Shown here one piece after another: positions 1 to 8,152 of a stretch of 64,000 nt of DNA (within the stretch, counting starts at the first letter, position 1; each line of letters begins with the position of its first letter). Source of the DNA: a bacterium (GTDB taxonomy: Bacteria; Krumholzibacteriota; Krumholzibacteriia; LZORAL124-64-63); contig JAIFKS010000046.1 in the NCBI GenBank assembly GCA_020049465.1, positions 16,127-80,126 on the forward strand. Direction: 5' to 3'. Below the pieces are notes generated by a model. The model did no database searches. It saw only the letters and a list, made by a program, of their open reading frames with translations, and was not told the origin of the DNA. The translations under genes were made by a program, and so were the position numbers.

Positions 1-878
1 AGCGACAGGTGCAGGTGCGGCCTGAGGCGGGGCTCGGCGGCGTACAGGCCCAGCAGGTCGTCGCCGATCTCGTTCGGGTGCATGCTGCTCAGGCGCAGCC
101 GCAGATCCGGCAGCGCGTCCAGGCAGCGCCACAGCAGGTCCGGCAGGCGCTCCTTCCCCGCCAGATCGCGCCCCCAGCCGCCCAGTTGCACGCCGGTCAG
201 CACCGCCTCGCGGTAGCCGCCTTCGCACAGGCGGGCCAGTTGGGCGATGACGTCGTCGGCGGTGCGGGACCGCCCCGGCCCGCGGGCCTGCCAGATCGCG
301 CAGTAGGTGCAGCGGAGGTCGCAGCCGTCCTGCACCTTGACCACCGCACGGCTGCGGCCGGGGAAGGCGTCGACGAGCGGGGCCGTGAAGGCGGCATTCC
401 CGGCGAAGGGCTCGACCTGGACACGCGAACCGGCGCCCGAGAGCGCCGCCGGCAGCCAGGCCGCGACGTCGTCCTTCGTCGAGTTGCCCACCACCAGATC
501 GACTTCCGGCAGGCGGGCCAGCGAATCGGGCTGTGTCTGCGCGTAGCACCCGGCCACCACGACCCGGCAGCCGGGATGGCGCTCCTTGGCCTGGCGCGCC
601 AGCCGGCGGCATTCATGCTCGGCCTTGGCGGTCACGGTGCAGCTATTCAGGATGTAGAGATCGGCGGGCTCGTCCCAGGTCACCACCCGCAGCGCGCGCT
701 GCTCGGACAGGCGCAGGCGCAGACTCTCGGTGTCGTACTGGTTGAGCCGGCAGCCGAGGGTGTGGAAGGCCACGCGCAGGACGGCTTCGTACGGGGCCTG
801 CGTCCCGGTGGCGGGCGCCGGGATCCGCAGCGGCCGTGCGCGCAGCTCCTGCAGGGGTCCGTCCATGCCGTCCTTCAT
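1..878 (-). CDS. mtaB: tRNA t6A37 methylthiotransferase MtaB, partial (C-terminus outside window)
   Basis: Radical-SAM methylthiotransferase that would convert t6A37 to ms2t6A37 in ANN-decoding tRNAs. About 292 residues are visible and the frame stays open to the left edge, so the rest of the radical-SAM domain and the TRAM domain lie outside. The UPF0004 half carries cluster cysteines near C43 (in LGCRLNQYDTE), C80 and C111. The radical-SAM motif is C186-x3-C190-x2-C193 (GCDLRCTYC). The LGCRLNQ form is typical of MtaB rather than MiaB or RimO. Two starts are possible: ATG 878, or ATG 866, which has AAGGA five bases upstream and may be the true one. It follows rpsA and its terminator. Confidence 0.88.
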   Translation of the reverse strand, partial: MKDGMDGPLQELRARPLRIPAPATGTQAPYEAVLRVAFHTLGCRLNQYDTESLRLRLSEQRALRVVTWDEPADLYILNSCTVTAKAEHECRRLARQAKERHPGCRVVVAGCYAQTQPDSLARLPEVDLVVGNSTKDDVAAWLPAALSGAGSRVQVEPFAGNAAFTAPLVDAFPGRSRAVVKVQDGCDLRCTYCAIWQARGPGRSRTADDVIAQLARLCEGGYREAVLTGVQLGGWGRDLAGKERLPDLLWRCLDALPDLRLRLSSMHPNEIGDDLLGLYAAEPRLRPHLHLS

Positions 879-910
879 CGTTTCGGCGCCGCCTTCTGCG
901 GCTGAGCGCC

Positions 911-950
911 CCCGAAAAATCGGAAAGGGGCGGGGCCTGAACCCCGCCCC
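911..950 (-). terminator. Rho-independent terminator after rpsA
   Basis: A nine-base perfect stem GGGGCGGGG (927-935) / CCCCGCCCC (942-950) with a 6-nt loop. On the minus strand it is followed by TTTCCGATTTTTCGG. It sits 60 nt past the rpsA stop and would separate rpsA from mtaB. Confidence 0.8.
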
Positions 951-1010
951 TCGGCGGGCGACCGGGAGAACCGGCCGCAACGTGCGTGAGGGCTGCCGCC
1001 CGGGTTCGAC

Positions 1011-2966
1011 CTACTGGTCGGAAACCGGGTAGTCGACCTCGTCGGCATAGTCGTCATCCACCGCGGACTTCTCCGGAAGCTCGCCGGCAGCCGCCGCGGC
1101 CGCTTCGGCCTCGACGACGTCCTCGAGCCGCGGGTGCGCCGCGACGAACGCCTCCATGGCCTCGTTGCCGTTTTCCTTCAGACGCTCGGCGATCGACAGC
1201 ACGATGCGCCGGTTCTCGACGTCCATCTTGATGACCTTCAGCTCGGCAGCCTCACCCTCGCGGAAGTAGTACTGAGGCTTGTCCAGCTTCGGGATGCCCA
1301 GGTGACCCAGGGGCACGAAGCCCTCGAGGTCGTTGCCCATCTCGATGATGGCGCCGTGGTCGAGCATGCGGCTGACGGTTCCGCTCACGTCGTGGCCCAC
1401 CGGGAAACGGTCGGCCAGGTCGGGCCACGGATTGTCCTGCAGCTGCTTGATGCCGAGGCTGATGCGACGCTTGGACGTGTCGATGTCCAGGATCTGCACC
1501 TTCACCGAATCGCCGCGCTTGAGCAGTTCCTTCGGGTGGCGCACACGCCGCGTCCAGCTCATGTCCGAGATGTGGACCAGACCGTCGATGCCCTCTTCGA
1601 CTTCGACGAAGGCGCCGAAATCGGTCAGGTTGCGGACCTTGCCCTCGATGGCCGAGCCGACCGGGTAGCGCTCGATCAGGGTCAGCCAGGGGTCGCTCTC
1701 GCACTGCTTGAGGCCCAGGCTGATCTTCTCGTTGGCCTTGTCGGTCTTGAGCACCATCACGTCGACCTCGTCGCCGATCGAAACGACCTTCGACGGGTGC
1801 TTGATGTGGCGCGTCCAGCTCATCTCACTGATGTGGATGAGGCCCTCGACGCCCTTCTCCAGCTCGACGAACGCGCCGTAGTTGGTGATGCTCACCACGC
1901 GGCCGCGGACGATGGCCTGCTCCGGGTAACGCTCTTCGACATGGTCCCACGGATAGGACTGCAGCTGCTTGAGGCCGAGGCTGATGCGCTCGCGCTCCTG
2001 CTCGAAGTCCAGGACCTTGACCTCGATCTCCTGGCCGATGGCCACGACTTCGCTGGGGTGGTTGACACGGCCCCAGCTGAGGTCGGTGATGTGCAGCAGG
2101 CCGTCGATGCCGCCGAGGTCGACGAAGGCGCCGAAATCGGTGATGTTCTTGACGATGCCCTTGCGGACCTGGCCCTTCTGCAGCTCGGAGATCAGGTTCT
2201 TCTTCTTCGACTCGCGCTCCTGCTCGAGAACGATGCGGCGGCTGACCACCACGTTCCGGCGGCGCTTGTTCTTCTTGATGATCCGGCACTGGATCTCTTC
2301 GCCGATCATGTCCTCCAGGTTCGGAACCTGGCGCAGGGCAACCTGGCTGCCCGGCAGGAACGTGTCGACGCCCCACAGCTTCACCACGAGACCGCCCTTG
2401 ATGCGGCGATCGACCAGGCCGGTGACGACTTCGCCCGCTTCGTGCGCGACCTTGATCTTGTCCCAGACCTTGAGGAAGTCGGCGCGTTCCTTCGAGAGCA
2501 CGACGAGGCCGTCGAGGTTCTCGAGCTTCTCCAGGAAGACATCGAACGTGTCGTTCACGTTGATGGTCGCGTTGCCGAATTCCTCGCGGTTGATGACGCC
2601 TTCGCTCTTGAAGCCGATGTTCATCAGGACTTCGTTCTCGCGGACCTCGATGACGGTGCCTTTGAGGATCTGGCCCTCCTGGATGTCCGTCAGGGTCTCT
2701 TCATAGCTGTTGATCAGCGCGAGCATGTCGGCGCCGGACAGTTCGTCGAACTTACCGTCGTCGCCGTGGTAGTCCAGATTGACGATCGAATCGGAGTCGT
2801 ACTCCGTGCTCAGCTTCGGCGCCGCGGGCGTGCGGAATTCATCGCCGCCGCCGCTGTCGTCCTGGTCGTCATCGTGATTCAGGCTCCCCTTGCCGCGAGG
2901 ACGGTAAGAAGAATGGCCCGCCGGGCGACGCGAGTCGTCGGAGCCGGAAGCGGGGTTGAAAGCCAT
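1011..2966 (-). CDS. rpsA: 30S ribosomal protein S1, six S1 domains with acidic N-terminal extension
   Basis: Ribosomal protein S1 (651 aa), which binds mRNA and helps load it on the 30S subunit. Six S1/OB-fold repeats are visible from about residue 95 to 600. Repeats 3-5 carry the classic DFGAFV or NYGAFV and GLxHIS(D/E)MSW motifs; 1, 2 and 6 are diverged, as in the family. The first 90 residues are disordered and rich in Asp, Gly and Arg, and the C-terminus is Ala/Glu/Asp-rich. The start ATG 2966 is fixed by an AGGAGG nine bases upstream; an upstream in-frame start would precede the predicted promoter. The gene follows the cmk-plsC fusion, echoing the cmk-rpsA linkage of many bacteria. Confidence 0.95.
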   Translation of the reverse strand: MAFNPASGSDDSRRPAGHSSYRPRGKGSLNHDDDQDDSGGGDEFRTPAAPKLSTEYDSDSIVNLDYHGDDGKFDELSGADMLALINSYEETLTDIQEGQILKGTVIEVRENEVLMNIGFKSEGVINREEFGNATINVNDTFDVFLEKLENLDGLVVLSKERADFLKVWDKIKVAHEAGEVVTGLVDRRIKGGLVVKLWGVDTFLPGSQVALRQVPNLEDMIGEEIQCRIIKKNKRRRNVVVSRRIVLEQERESKKKNLISELQKGQVRKGIVKNITDFGAFVDLGGIDGLLHITDLSWGRVNHPSEVVAIGQEIEVKVLDFEQERERISLGLKQLQSYPWDHVEERYPEQAIVRGRVVSITNYGAFVELEKGVEGLIHISEMSWTRHIKHPSKVVSIGDEVDVMVLKTDKANEKISLGLKQCESDPWLTLIERYPVGSAIEGKVRNLTDFGAFVEVEEGIDGLVHISDMSWTRRVRHPKELLKRGDSVKVQILDIDTSKRRISLGIKQLQDNPWPDLADRFPVGHDVSGTVSRMLDHGAIIEMGNDLEGFVPLGHLGIPKLDKPQYYFREGEAAELKVIKMDVENRRIVLSIAERLKENGNEAMEAFVAAHPRLEDVVEAEAAAAAAGELPEKSAVDDDYADEVDYPVSDQ

Positions 2967-3026
2967 GAACGGTTGCCTCCTGGTGACAGATTGATGCACC
3001 GGACCGAGTGATCCGGCGAATTCGCT

Positions 3027-3055
3027 AATATATCCGAAGGGGTGCCTCAAGGCAA
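3027..3055 (-). promoter_or_regulatory. Sigma-70-like promoter for rpsA
   Basis: TTGCCT (3050-3055), a 17-nt spacer and TATATT (3027-3032) on the minus strand. It lies in the 108-nt gap between cmk-plsC and rpsA, in an AT-rich island of an otherwise GC-rich sequence. It predicts a 5' UTR of about 54 nt. Confidence 0.65.
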
Positions 3056-3074
3056 GGAGATGGCGAGGGTCCGG

Positions 3075-4553
3075 TCAACCGCCGAAGAGCTTGGCCTGCC
3101 GGGCCGCAAAACGCCGTAACTGCTTCTGCCCCAGTTCCTTCTCGAACGGGGTCTCGGGGTGGTTGGCGAAGCTGCGGGCCTGCAGTTCGCACCAGGCCGC
3201 CCGGCAGAGCTGCCCGATCCGCTCGGAAACGGCGCGCCGGTCCATCTGCGCCAGCAGGTCGTCCACCGCGTGCCAGCGCAGCAGCGGCCCGTGCCACACC
3301 TCCAGCGGCGACTCGAGCGAGCCCCCGCAACGCCGGCCGTAGCCGCCGCGCAGGAACATGGGCAGAACCGGCGCCCGTGTCTCCTGCACCAGGATGCCCA
3401 GGCCGCTGCGCACCTGGCCGGGATGACCGATAGCCTGCCGCGTGCCCTCGGGAAAGATCAGCAGGTTCCCACCGCTCGCCAGTCCGGCCGCGGCCTCGCC
3501 GAAGGCGTTCCGGTCGTACCCTTTGCGCCGGATCGGGATCGAATCAAGCCAGCGCAGGAAGCGGCCGTTCGGCCAGGCCGGCTGGAACAGCTCCGCCTTG
3601 GCCAGCGAAAAAACGCGCGACCGGCGGAACGTCGCCCCCAGGAGGATCGGATCGATCAGGGCGATGTGGTTGGCGGCCAGGATGCAGCCCGGCGTGACCG
3701 GCAGACCCCTGTTGCCGTAGACCCTCAGCCCGTAGAAGCGGGCGATCGTCTGCATGACCCCATAGGCCAGGCGATACTGGAACGGCAGGGCGACGCGCGC
3801 GCTGTGCGGATCGTTGACGATGGCGGCGTCGAGCGTCGGGTTGACCAGACAGGCCCGGGCGCACAAGTCGTTCTGCTGCTCGAGGCTCAGCGCGCTGCTG
3901 TCGATGACGATCGCGTCCGGCGAGATCACCAGCGGGCTGGTGGCGCGTTCGCTGTCCTGGCGGTCGCGGTCGGCCAGTTCGGCGGCCAGGGCGACAGGGT
4001 CGACTTCGACCCCGCGTTCGCGAAACTGCAGATGGCGGCGCCGGGCGCGCGCCTCGGGCGTGGCGGTCAGGAAGATCTTGGCCGTCGCCAGCGGGAAGAC
4101 CACGCTGCCGATGTCGCGGCCTTCCATGATGACGCCGCCCTTCCGGCCGAGCGCCTGCTGCCGTTCGACCATCAGCCGCCGAACCTCGGGGTGGCTGCTC
4201 ACCCTGGAGACGGCAGCCTCGACTTCCGGCGTACGGATGGACCGCGAAACGTCGTGTCCGTCCCACAGCACAGTGGTCTCGCCGCGAGAAGGACGCAGTT
4301 CGAGGTTCACCGGACCCAGGAGCGCCGCCAGCGCCGCTTCGTCCCCGGGCTGGATGCCGGCCGCGAGCGCAGCCTGCGTCAGGGCGCGGTACATGGCGCC
4401 CGTGTCGATGTAGAGCAGCCCGAAACGGTCGGCGAGCGCGCGGGCGGTCGAGGACTTGCCCGAACCGGCGGGGCCGTCGACGGCGATCACGGCATCCGCG
4501 GGTAGAACCGTGGGATCGCCGGGTGGCAGATCAGCAGGATCGTGAAACGCCAT
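3075..4553 (-). CDS. cmk: Cytidylate kinase fused to 1-acyl-glycerol-3-phosphate acyltransferase (Cmk-PlsC)
   Basis: A 492-aa two-domain protein. Residues 20-235 are (d)CMP kinase: P-loop GPAGSGKSS near 27-35, DTGAMYRA, and GRDIGSVV at 145-152. Residues 255-492 are a PlsC-type lysophosphatidic acid acyltransferase with the catalytic NHxxxxD motif (NHIALID, 295-301) and FPEGTR (367-372). No stop or frameshift lies between the halves. The first would phosphorylate CMP/dCMP; the second would acylate lysophosphatidate at the membrane, whose product is then activated with CTP. Cmk and PlsC are adjacent separate genes in some bacteria, so a gene fusion is the simplest origin. The start lies one base after the aroF stop, so it is co-translated. 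Confidence 0.92.
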   Translation of the reverse strand: MAFHDPADLPPGDPTVLPADAVIAVDGPAGSGKSSTARALADRFGLLYIDTGAMYRALTQAALAAGIQPGDEAALAALLGPVNLELRPSRGETTVLWDGHDVSRSIRTPEVEAAVSRVSSHPEVRRLMVERQQALGRKGGVIMEGRDIGSVVFPLATAKIFLTATPEARARRRHLQFRERGVEVDPVALAAELADRDRQDSERATSPLVISPDAIVIDSSALSLEQQNDLCARACLVNPTLDAAIVNDPHSARVALPFQYRLAYGVMQTIARFYGLRVYGNRGLPVTPGCILAANHIALIDPILLGATFRRSRVFSLAKAELFQPAWPNGRFLRWLDSIPIRRKGYDRNAFGEAAAGLASGGNLLIFPEGTRQAIGHPGQVRSGLGILVQETRAPVLPMFLRGGYGRRCGGSLESPLEVWHGPLLRWHAVDDLLAQMDRRAVSERIGQLCRAAWCELQARSFANHPETPFEKELGQKQLRRFAARQAKLFGG

Positions 4554-4554
4554 C

Positions 4555-5391
4555 TCAGAGGTCCCGGCCCACGGCCCGCGCCACGGCGCGGCACGAGACG
4601 GCCAGTTCCCCGAACTGGGCGGGGTTCAGGCTCTGCACCGCGTCGCTGAGCGCAGCGGTGGGATCGGGATGGGTTTCGACCAGCAGGCCGTCGGCGCCCG
4701 CGGCCACGGCCGCGCGTGCCAGGGCGGCGACGAAACGCGCTTCGCCGGCGGCATGGCTGGGGTCGACGATCACCGGGAAGTGCGTCAGTTCGCGCATCAC
4801 GGCGACGGAGCCGACATCGAGGGTGTTGCGGAGCGACGGCTCGAAGGTGCGGATGCCGCGCTCGCAAAACACGACCTGGCGACCGCCGGCGGCCAGCACG
4901 TGCTCGGCCGCGTGGAGCCACTCGGCCACCGTGGTCATCATTCCCCGCTTGAGGAGCACGGGGCGACCGCTGCGGCCCGCCTCGCGCAGCAGCGGGAAAT
5001 TCTGCACGCTGCGGCTGCCGATCTGCAGCATGTCGGCTTTCCCGGCGACCAGCTCCACATCGCGCGGGTCCAGCACTTCGGTCACGAACGGCAGCCCGGT
5101 CGCTTCGCGGGCTTCCACCAGATGCTCCAGACCTTCGACGCCCAGCCCCTGGAAATCGTACGGGCTCGTACGCGGCTTCCAGGCGCCGCCGCGCAGCATG
5201 ACGCCGCCGGCCTCGCGCACGGCGCGGGCGGCGCGCGTGACCTGGTCGCGGCCCTCGACGGCGCAGGGGCCGCCGATCAGCACCACGCGGGGCCCACCGA
5301 AGGCCACCGATCCGATCTGGACGATGGTCGTCGCCTGGCCCGGCTGGCGGGCGGTGAGCGGGTGCGCGCCGGTGATGCGCAGTTCTTCCAT
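4555..5391 (-). CDS. aroF: 3-deoxy-7-phosphoheptulonate synthase (DAHP synthase, type I-beta)
   Basis: First enzyme of the shikimate pathway, condensing PEP and erythrose 4-phosphate. The 278-aa protein has the AroF/KdsA-family core: GGPCAVEG, the GAWKPRTSPYDFQG loop, a KRGM segment, CERGIRTFE and the metal-binding DPSHAAG. There is no N-terminal FL (regulatory) or fused chorismate mutase domain, so any feedback control would be external. The start is ATG 5391 or the preceding GTG 5394; neither has a strong Shine-Dalgarno, fitting coupling to hisC, which ends 16 nt upstream. The pairing with a HisC-type aminotransferase suggests aromatic amino-acid synthesis. Confidence 0.93.
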   Translation of the reverse strand: MEELRITGAHPLTARQPGQATTIVQIGSVAFGGPRVVLIGGPCAVEGRDQVTRAARAVREAGGVMLRGGAWKPRTSPYDFQGLGVEGLEHLVEAREATGLPFVTEVLDPRDVELVAGKADMLQIGSRSVQNFPLLREAGRSGRPVLLKRGMMTTVAEWLHAAEHVLAAGGRQVVFCERGIRTFEPSLRNTLDVGSVAVMRELTHFPVIVDPSHAAGEARFVAALARAAVAAGADGLLVETHPDPTAALSDAVQSLNPAQFGELAVSCRAVARAVGRDL

Positions 5392-5407
5392 CACGACAAA
5401 TCAACCA

Positions 5408-6511
5408 TCAGGACAGGATCTCCCTGAGCGCCGCGAGGCAGCGGTCGTTCTCTTCGGGCAGGCCCACGCTGATGCGCAGCGCGCCTTCACCCAGGCCGAA
5501 AGCATTCATCGGGCGTACGATGACGCCCTTGTGCAGCAGAGCGGTGGTCAACCGCCCGGCGTTGCCGTCGCAGCGCACCAGCAGGAAGTTCGCCTGGCTG
5601 GGCACGACCCGGAAGCCGATCTCCGCCAGTTGTGCGCTCATCCGCTCGCGCTCGCGCTCGTTCCGGCGCGCGCGTTCGGGCACCACGTGCCAGTTCTCCA
5701 GGCAGGCCAGCGCCGCCGCCTGGCTCAGCGAGTTCACGTTGAACGGCTCGCGGGTCTTGTGTAGTTCGTCCACCAGCGAGGGATGCCCCACACCATAGCC
5801 GATGCGCAGGCCGGCCAGCGAATGGATTTTGCTGAACGTCCGCAGCGAGATCAGGTTCGGGAACTCCGAACGCATCGCCAGCGTCTGCGGATAATCCGTC
5901 GCCGTGACGTACTCATAGTAGGCTTCATCGACGGCGACAACCACCCGCGGCGGCACCCGGCGCATGAAGTCCAGGAACTCGTCATGCGTGTTGTAGGTGC
6001 CGGTCGGATTGTTGGGATTGCAGACGATGACCAGCTTCGTCCGCTCGTCGATGGCCGCCGCCATGGCCGGCAGATCGTGGCGGTCGTCGTCGGTCAGCCT
6101 GACGGCGCGACCGCACTCGAAGTGGACCTTTGTCGTCAGCGCGTAGACGATGAAACTGTGTTCGCTGAAGACGACATTTTCGCCCGGGGACACCAGCGCC
6201 CGGATCAGGATGTCGATGACCTCGTTGCTGCCGTTGCCGAGGATCAGTTCGTTCGGCTCGACGCCGAGATGGGCCCCCAGCGCCTGAGTCAGGCGAAAGG
6301 CCGAGGAGTCGGGGTAGCGGTTCAGTTCGCGCGCGGCGCGCGCAATGGCCTCGAGCACGGCCGGCAGCGGACCCTCGGGATTCTCGTTGCTGGCCAGTTT
6401 GATGACCGAGCCGAGCCCGAGTTCCCGCCTCACTTCACAGATCGGCTTCCCGGGAACGTAGGCGCGGGTTTCGAGAATTCCGGGACGGAACAGGCCCTTG
6501 AAGTCGATCAT
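5408..6511 (-). CDS. hisC: Histidinol-phosphate / aromatic aminotransferase (PLP, fold type I)
   Basis: PLP aminotransferase of the HisC family, 367 aa, the usual length. Visible motifs are SNENP (41-45), NPNNPTG (165-171), DEAYYEY (195-201) and the Schiff-base lysine K228 in TFSKIHSLAGLRIGYG. The start has a GGAGG six bases upstream. HisC homologues also transaminate prephenate or aromatic keto acids. With aroF directly downstream and no other his gene in view, the in vivo substrate may be aromatic rather than histidinol phosphate; the sequence alone does not decide. Confidence 0.9.
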   Translation of the reverse strand: MIDFKGLFRPGILETRAYVPGKPICEVRRELGLGSVIKLASNENPEGPLPAVLEAIARAARELNRYPDSSAFRLTQALGAHLGVEPNELILGNGSNEVIDILIRALVSPGENVVFSEHSFIVYALTTKVHFECGRAVRLTDDDRHDLPAMAAAIDERTKLVIVCNPNNPTGTYNTHDEFLDFMRRVPPRVVVAVDEAYYEYVTATDYPQTLAMRSEFPNLISLRTFSKIHSLAGLRIGYGVGHPSLVDELHKTREPFNVNSLSQAAALACLENWHVVPERARRNERERERMSAQLAEIGFRVVPSQANFLLVRCDGNAGRLTTALLHKGVIVRPMNAFGLGEGALRISVGLPEENDRCLAALREILS

Positions 6512-6561
6512 CGCTTGCCTCCGGCTTCGGTTCGGCCGTCCCGGTTCCGCTGCTGCCCGGG

Positions 6562-7344
6562 TCAGCCGCCATCCCTGGCGCCACCGCCTCGGCGGGGACG
6601 CTCCCTGACCTCACCCTCACCCTTGTCCGATACCGCGCGGCGCAGGTCCGCGATCTCGGCCGCCGTCAGCCGTCTGAAGTCGCCGGGATTCAGCAGTCCG
6701 ATCGCGACCGGTCCGACCGCCACCCGGTGCAGTCGGATCACCTTGTGACCGACGGCCGCGAACATCCGCCGGATCTGGCGCTTGCGTCCCTCGTGCAACT
6801 CGACCACCCAATGGCGGCCGTCGGCGCGGTGGCCGGGACGCATCCGGCATGGCCGGCAGGGCCGACCGTCCAGTTCGATCTTCCCGCCCGTCAGCGTCGG
6901 CAGCAACGCGTCGGGCAGCACTTCGGCAAGCTGGACCTCGTACGTCTTCCAGACCCCGGACTTCGGACGGCACAATTTCTCGTTCAGCGCGCCGTCGTCC
7001 GTCCAAAGGAGCAACCCCGTGGTCGCCTGGTCAAGGCGGCCGATGGGCACGAAGCGGTCCGGCAGGGCGGCGCGCCGGCGCCACTCCTCCAGGGAGTCCT
7101 GTCCGCTCTGGGATTTGAGGGTGCAGACCACGCCGAGAGGTTTGTGGAAGGCATAGACGCGGATGTCGTCGGGCAGCTCCAGGGGGCTTCCGTCGACCGC
7201 CACCCGGTCGCTCGCAGGGTCGACACGGCGCCCCAGGTCGGTGACCGTCACGCCGTTGATCTTCACGCGTCCGGCCACGACGAGTTGTTCCACGGCGCGG
7301 CGGGATCCGTGCCCCGCGCGCGCCAGGAAGCGGTTCAACCGCAT
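6562..7344 (-). CDS. rluB: 23S rRNA pseudouridine synthase, RluB/RsuA family
   Basis: 260-aa pseudouridine synthase. An S4 RNA-binding domain (about 1-60, RLNRFLARAGHGSRR) precedes the catalytic domain with GRLDQATTGLL (catalytic Asp105) and the EGRKRQIRRM segment. Start ATG 7344 is chosen because it lies 10 nt after the scpB stop and has GAGGA eight bases upstream; the frame is open further up but that part lies inside scpB. The basic C-terminal tail (RERPRRGGGARDGG) is short. The scpA-scpB-rluB order is conserved across many phyla, which supports RluB over RsuA. Confidence 0.92.
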   Translation of the reverse strand: MRLNRFLARAGHGSRRAVEQLVVAGRVKINGVTVTDLGRRVDPASDRVAVDGSPLELPDDIRVYAFHKPLGVVCTLKSQSGQDSLEEWRRRAALPDRFVPIGRLDQATTGLLLWTDDGALNEKLCRPKSGVWKTYEVQLAEVLPDALLPTLTGGKIELDGRPCRPCRMRPGHRADGRHWVVELHEGRKRQIRRMFAAVGHKVIRLHRVAVGPVAIGLLNPGDFRRLTAAEIADLRRAVSDKGEGEVRERPRRGGGARDGG

Positions 7345-7354
7345 GCACCCGTCC

Positions 7355-8152
7355 TCAGGGGCGTCCTGTGTCGGGCTCTTCCGCGGCGTCGCCTTCGGTT
7401 TCGTCGCCGAAGTCCTCGGCGATTTCGCCGGTGTCGCCGGTTTCCTTGTCGGCCCCGTCCGTGTCATGTGCTTCGGCTCCCGTGTGCCCGGTGGTCTCGT
7501 CTCCGGCATCGTCGTCCCCGGTGGTCTCGACGGCCGGTTCGGCCACGGCGGACTCCGGCGCGGCAAAGTACTCCTCCAGCTCCTCGTCCGTCACTTCGCG
7601 GCCGATGCGGCTGGCGAATTCCTTGAGCTGTTCGCGGTCGTCGAGCACGCCCTCGAGAGCGGGCAGGTCCGGGAGCTGTCCCAGGCCCTTGAGACCGAGG
7701 TGGTTGAGAAATTCGCGCGTGGTCCCGTACAACAGGGGGTTGCCCACCGCCTGCGAGCGGCCCACCACGGTGATGAGGTTGCGCTCGGTCAGCGTGCTGA
7801 TGGCACCGCTGCTGTTGACGCCGCGGATTTCGTCGATTTCCAGGCGCGTGATCGGCTGCCGGTAGGCAATGATGGCCAACACTTCGAGCCCGGCCTTCGA
7901 CAGGCGCGTGAAGCTGCGCGACTTCAGGAGATTGTCGACCAGCGGCGCGAATTCCGGGCGCGTGGCGATCTGCCAGCCGCCGCCGAACTCGACCACGGTG
8001 AAGGAATGCCCTGCCGCTGCGTATTCCTGATCCAGTTCCAGGATGCCGGCGCGGATCTCCGCGTTCTCCCGCTCCGGAAAGATCTTCTTCAGCCTCGCGA
8101 TGGTCAGCGGGCTGTCGGCAGCGAAGAGCAGGGCTTCCAACTCCCTCTTCAA
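7355..8152 (-). CDS. scpB: Chromosome segregation and condensation protein ScpB
   Basis: 265-aa kleisin-associated winged-helix protein of the SMC-ScpAB condensin complex. The conserved ScpB core spans about 1-185, with LSKAGLEVLAIIAYRQP and IRGVNSSGAISTL, both hallmarks of the family. Residues 190-265 form an acidic tail rich in Asp, Glu, Gly and Thr with no recognisable fold. Its ATG overlaps the scpA stop (ATGA), so the two subunits are translationally coupled. The acidic tail echoes the more extreme one on ScpA. Confidence 0.95.
   Translation of the reverse strand: MKRELEALLFAADSPLTIARLKKIFPERENAEIRAGILELDQEYAAAGHSFTVVEFGGGWQIATRPEFAPLVDNLLKSRSFTRLSKAGLEVLAIIAYRQPITRLEIDEIRGVNSSGAISTLTERNLITVVGRSQAVGNPLLYGTTREFLNHLGLKGLGQLPDLPALEGVLDDREQLKEFASRIGREVTDEELEEYFAAPESAVAEPAVETTGDDDAGDETTGHTGAEAHDTDGADKETGDTGEIAEDFGDETEGDAAEEPDTGRP

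Noticed and set aside
1134..3011. Long plus-strand open frame opposite rpsA
   Set aside because: Antisense shadow of a clear S1 gene; high GC keeps opposite frames open and the translation has no protein-like pattern.
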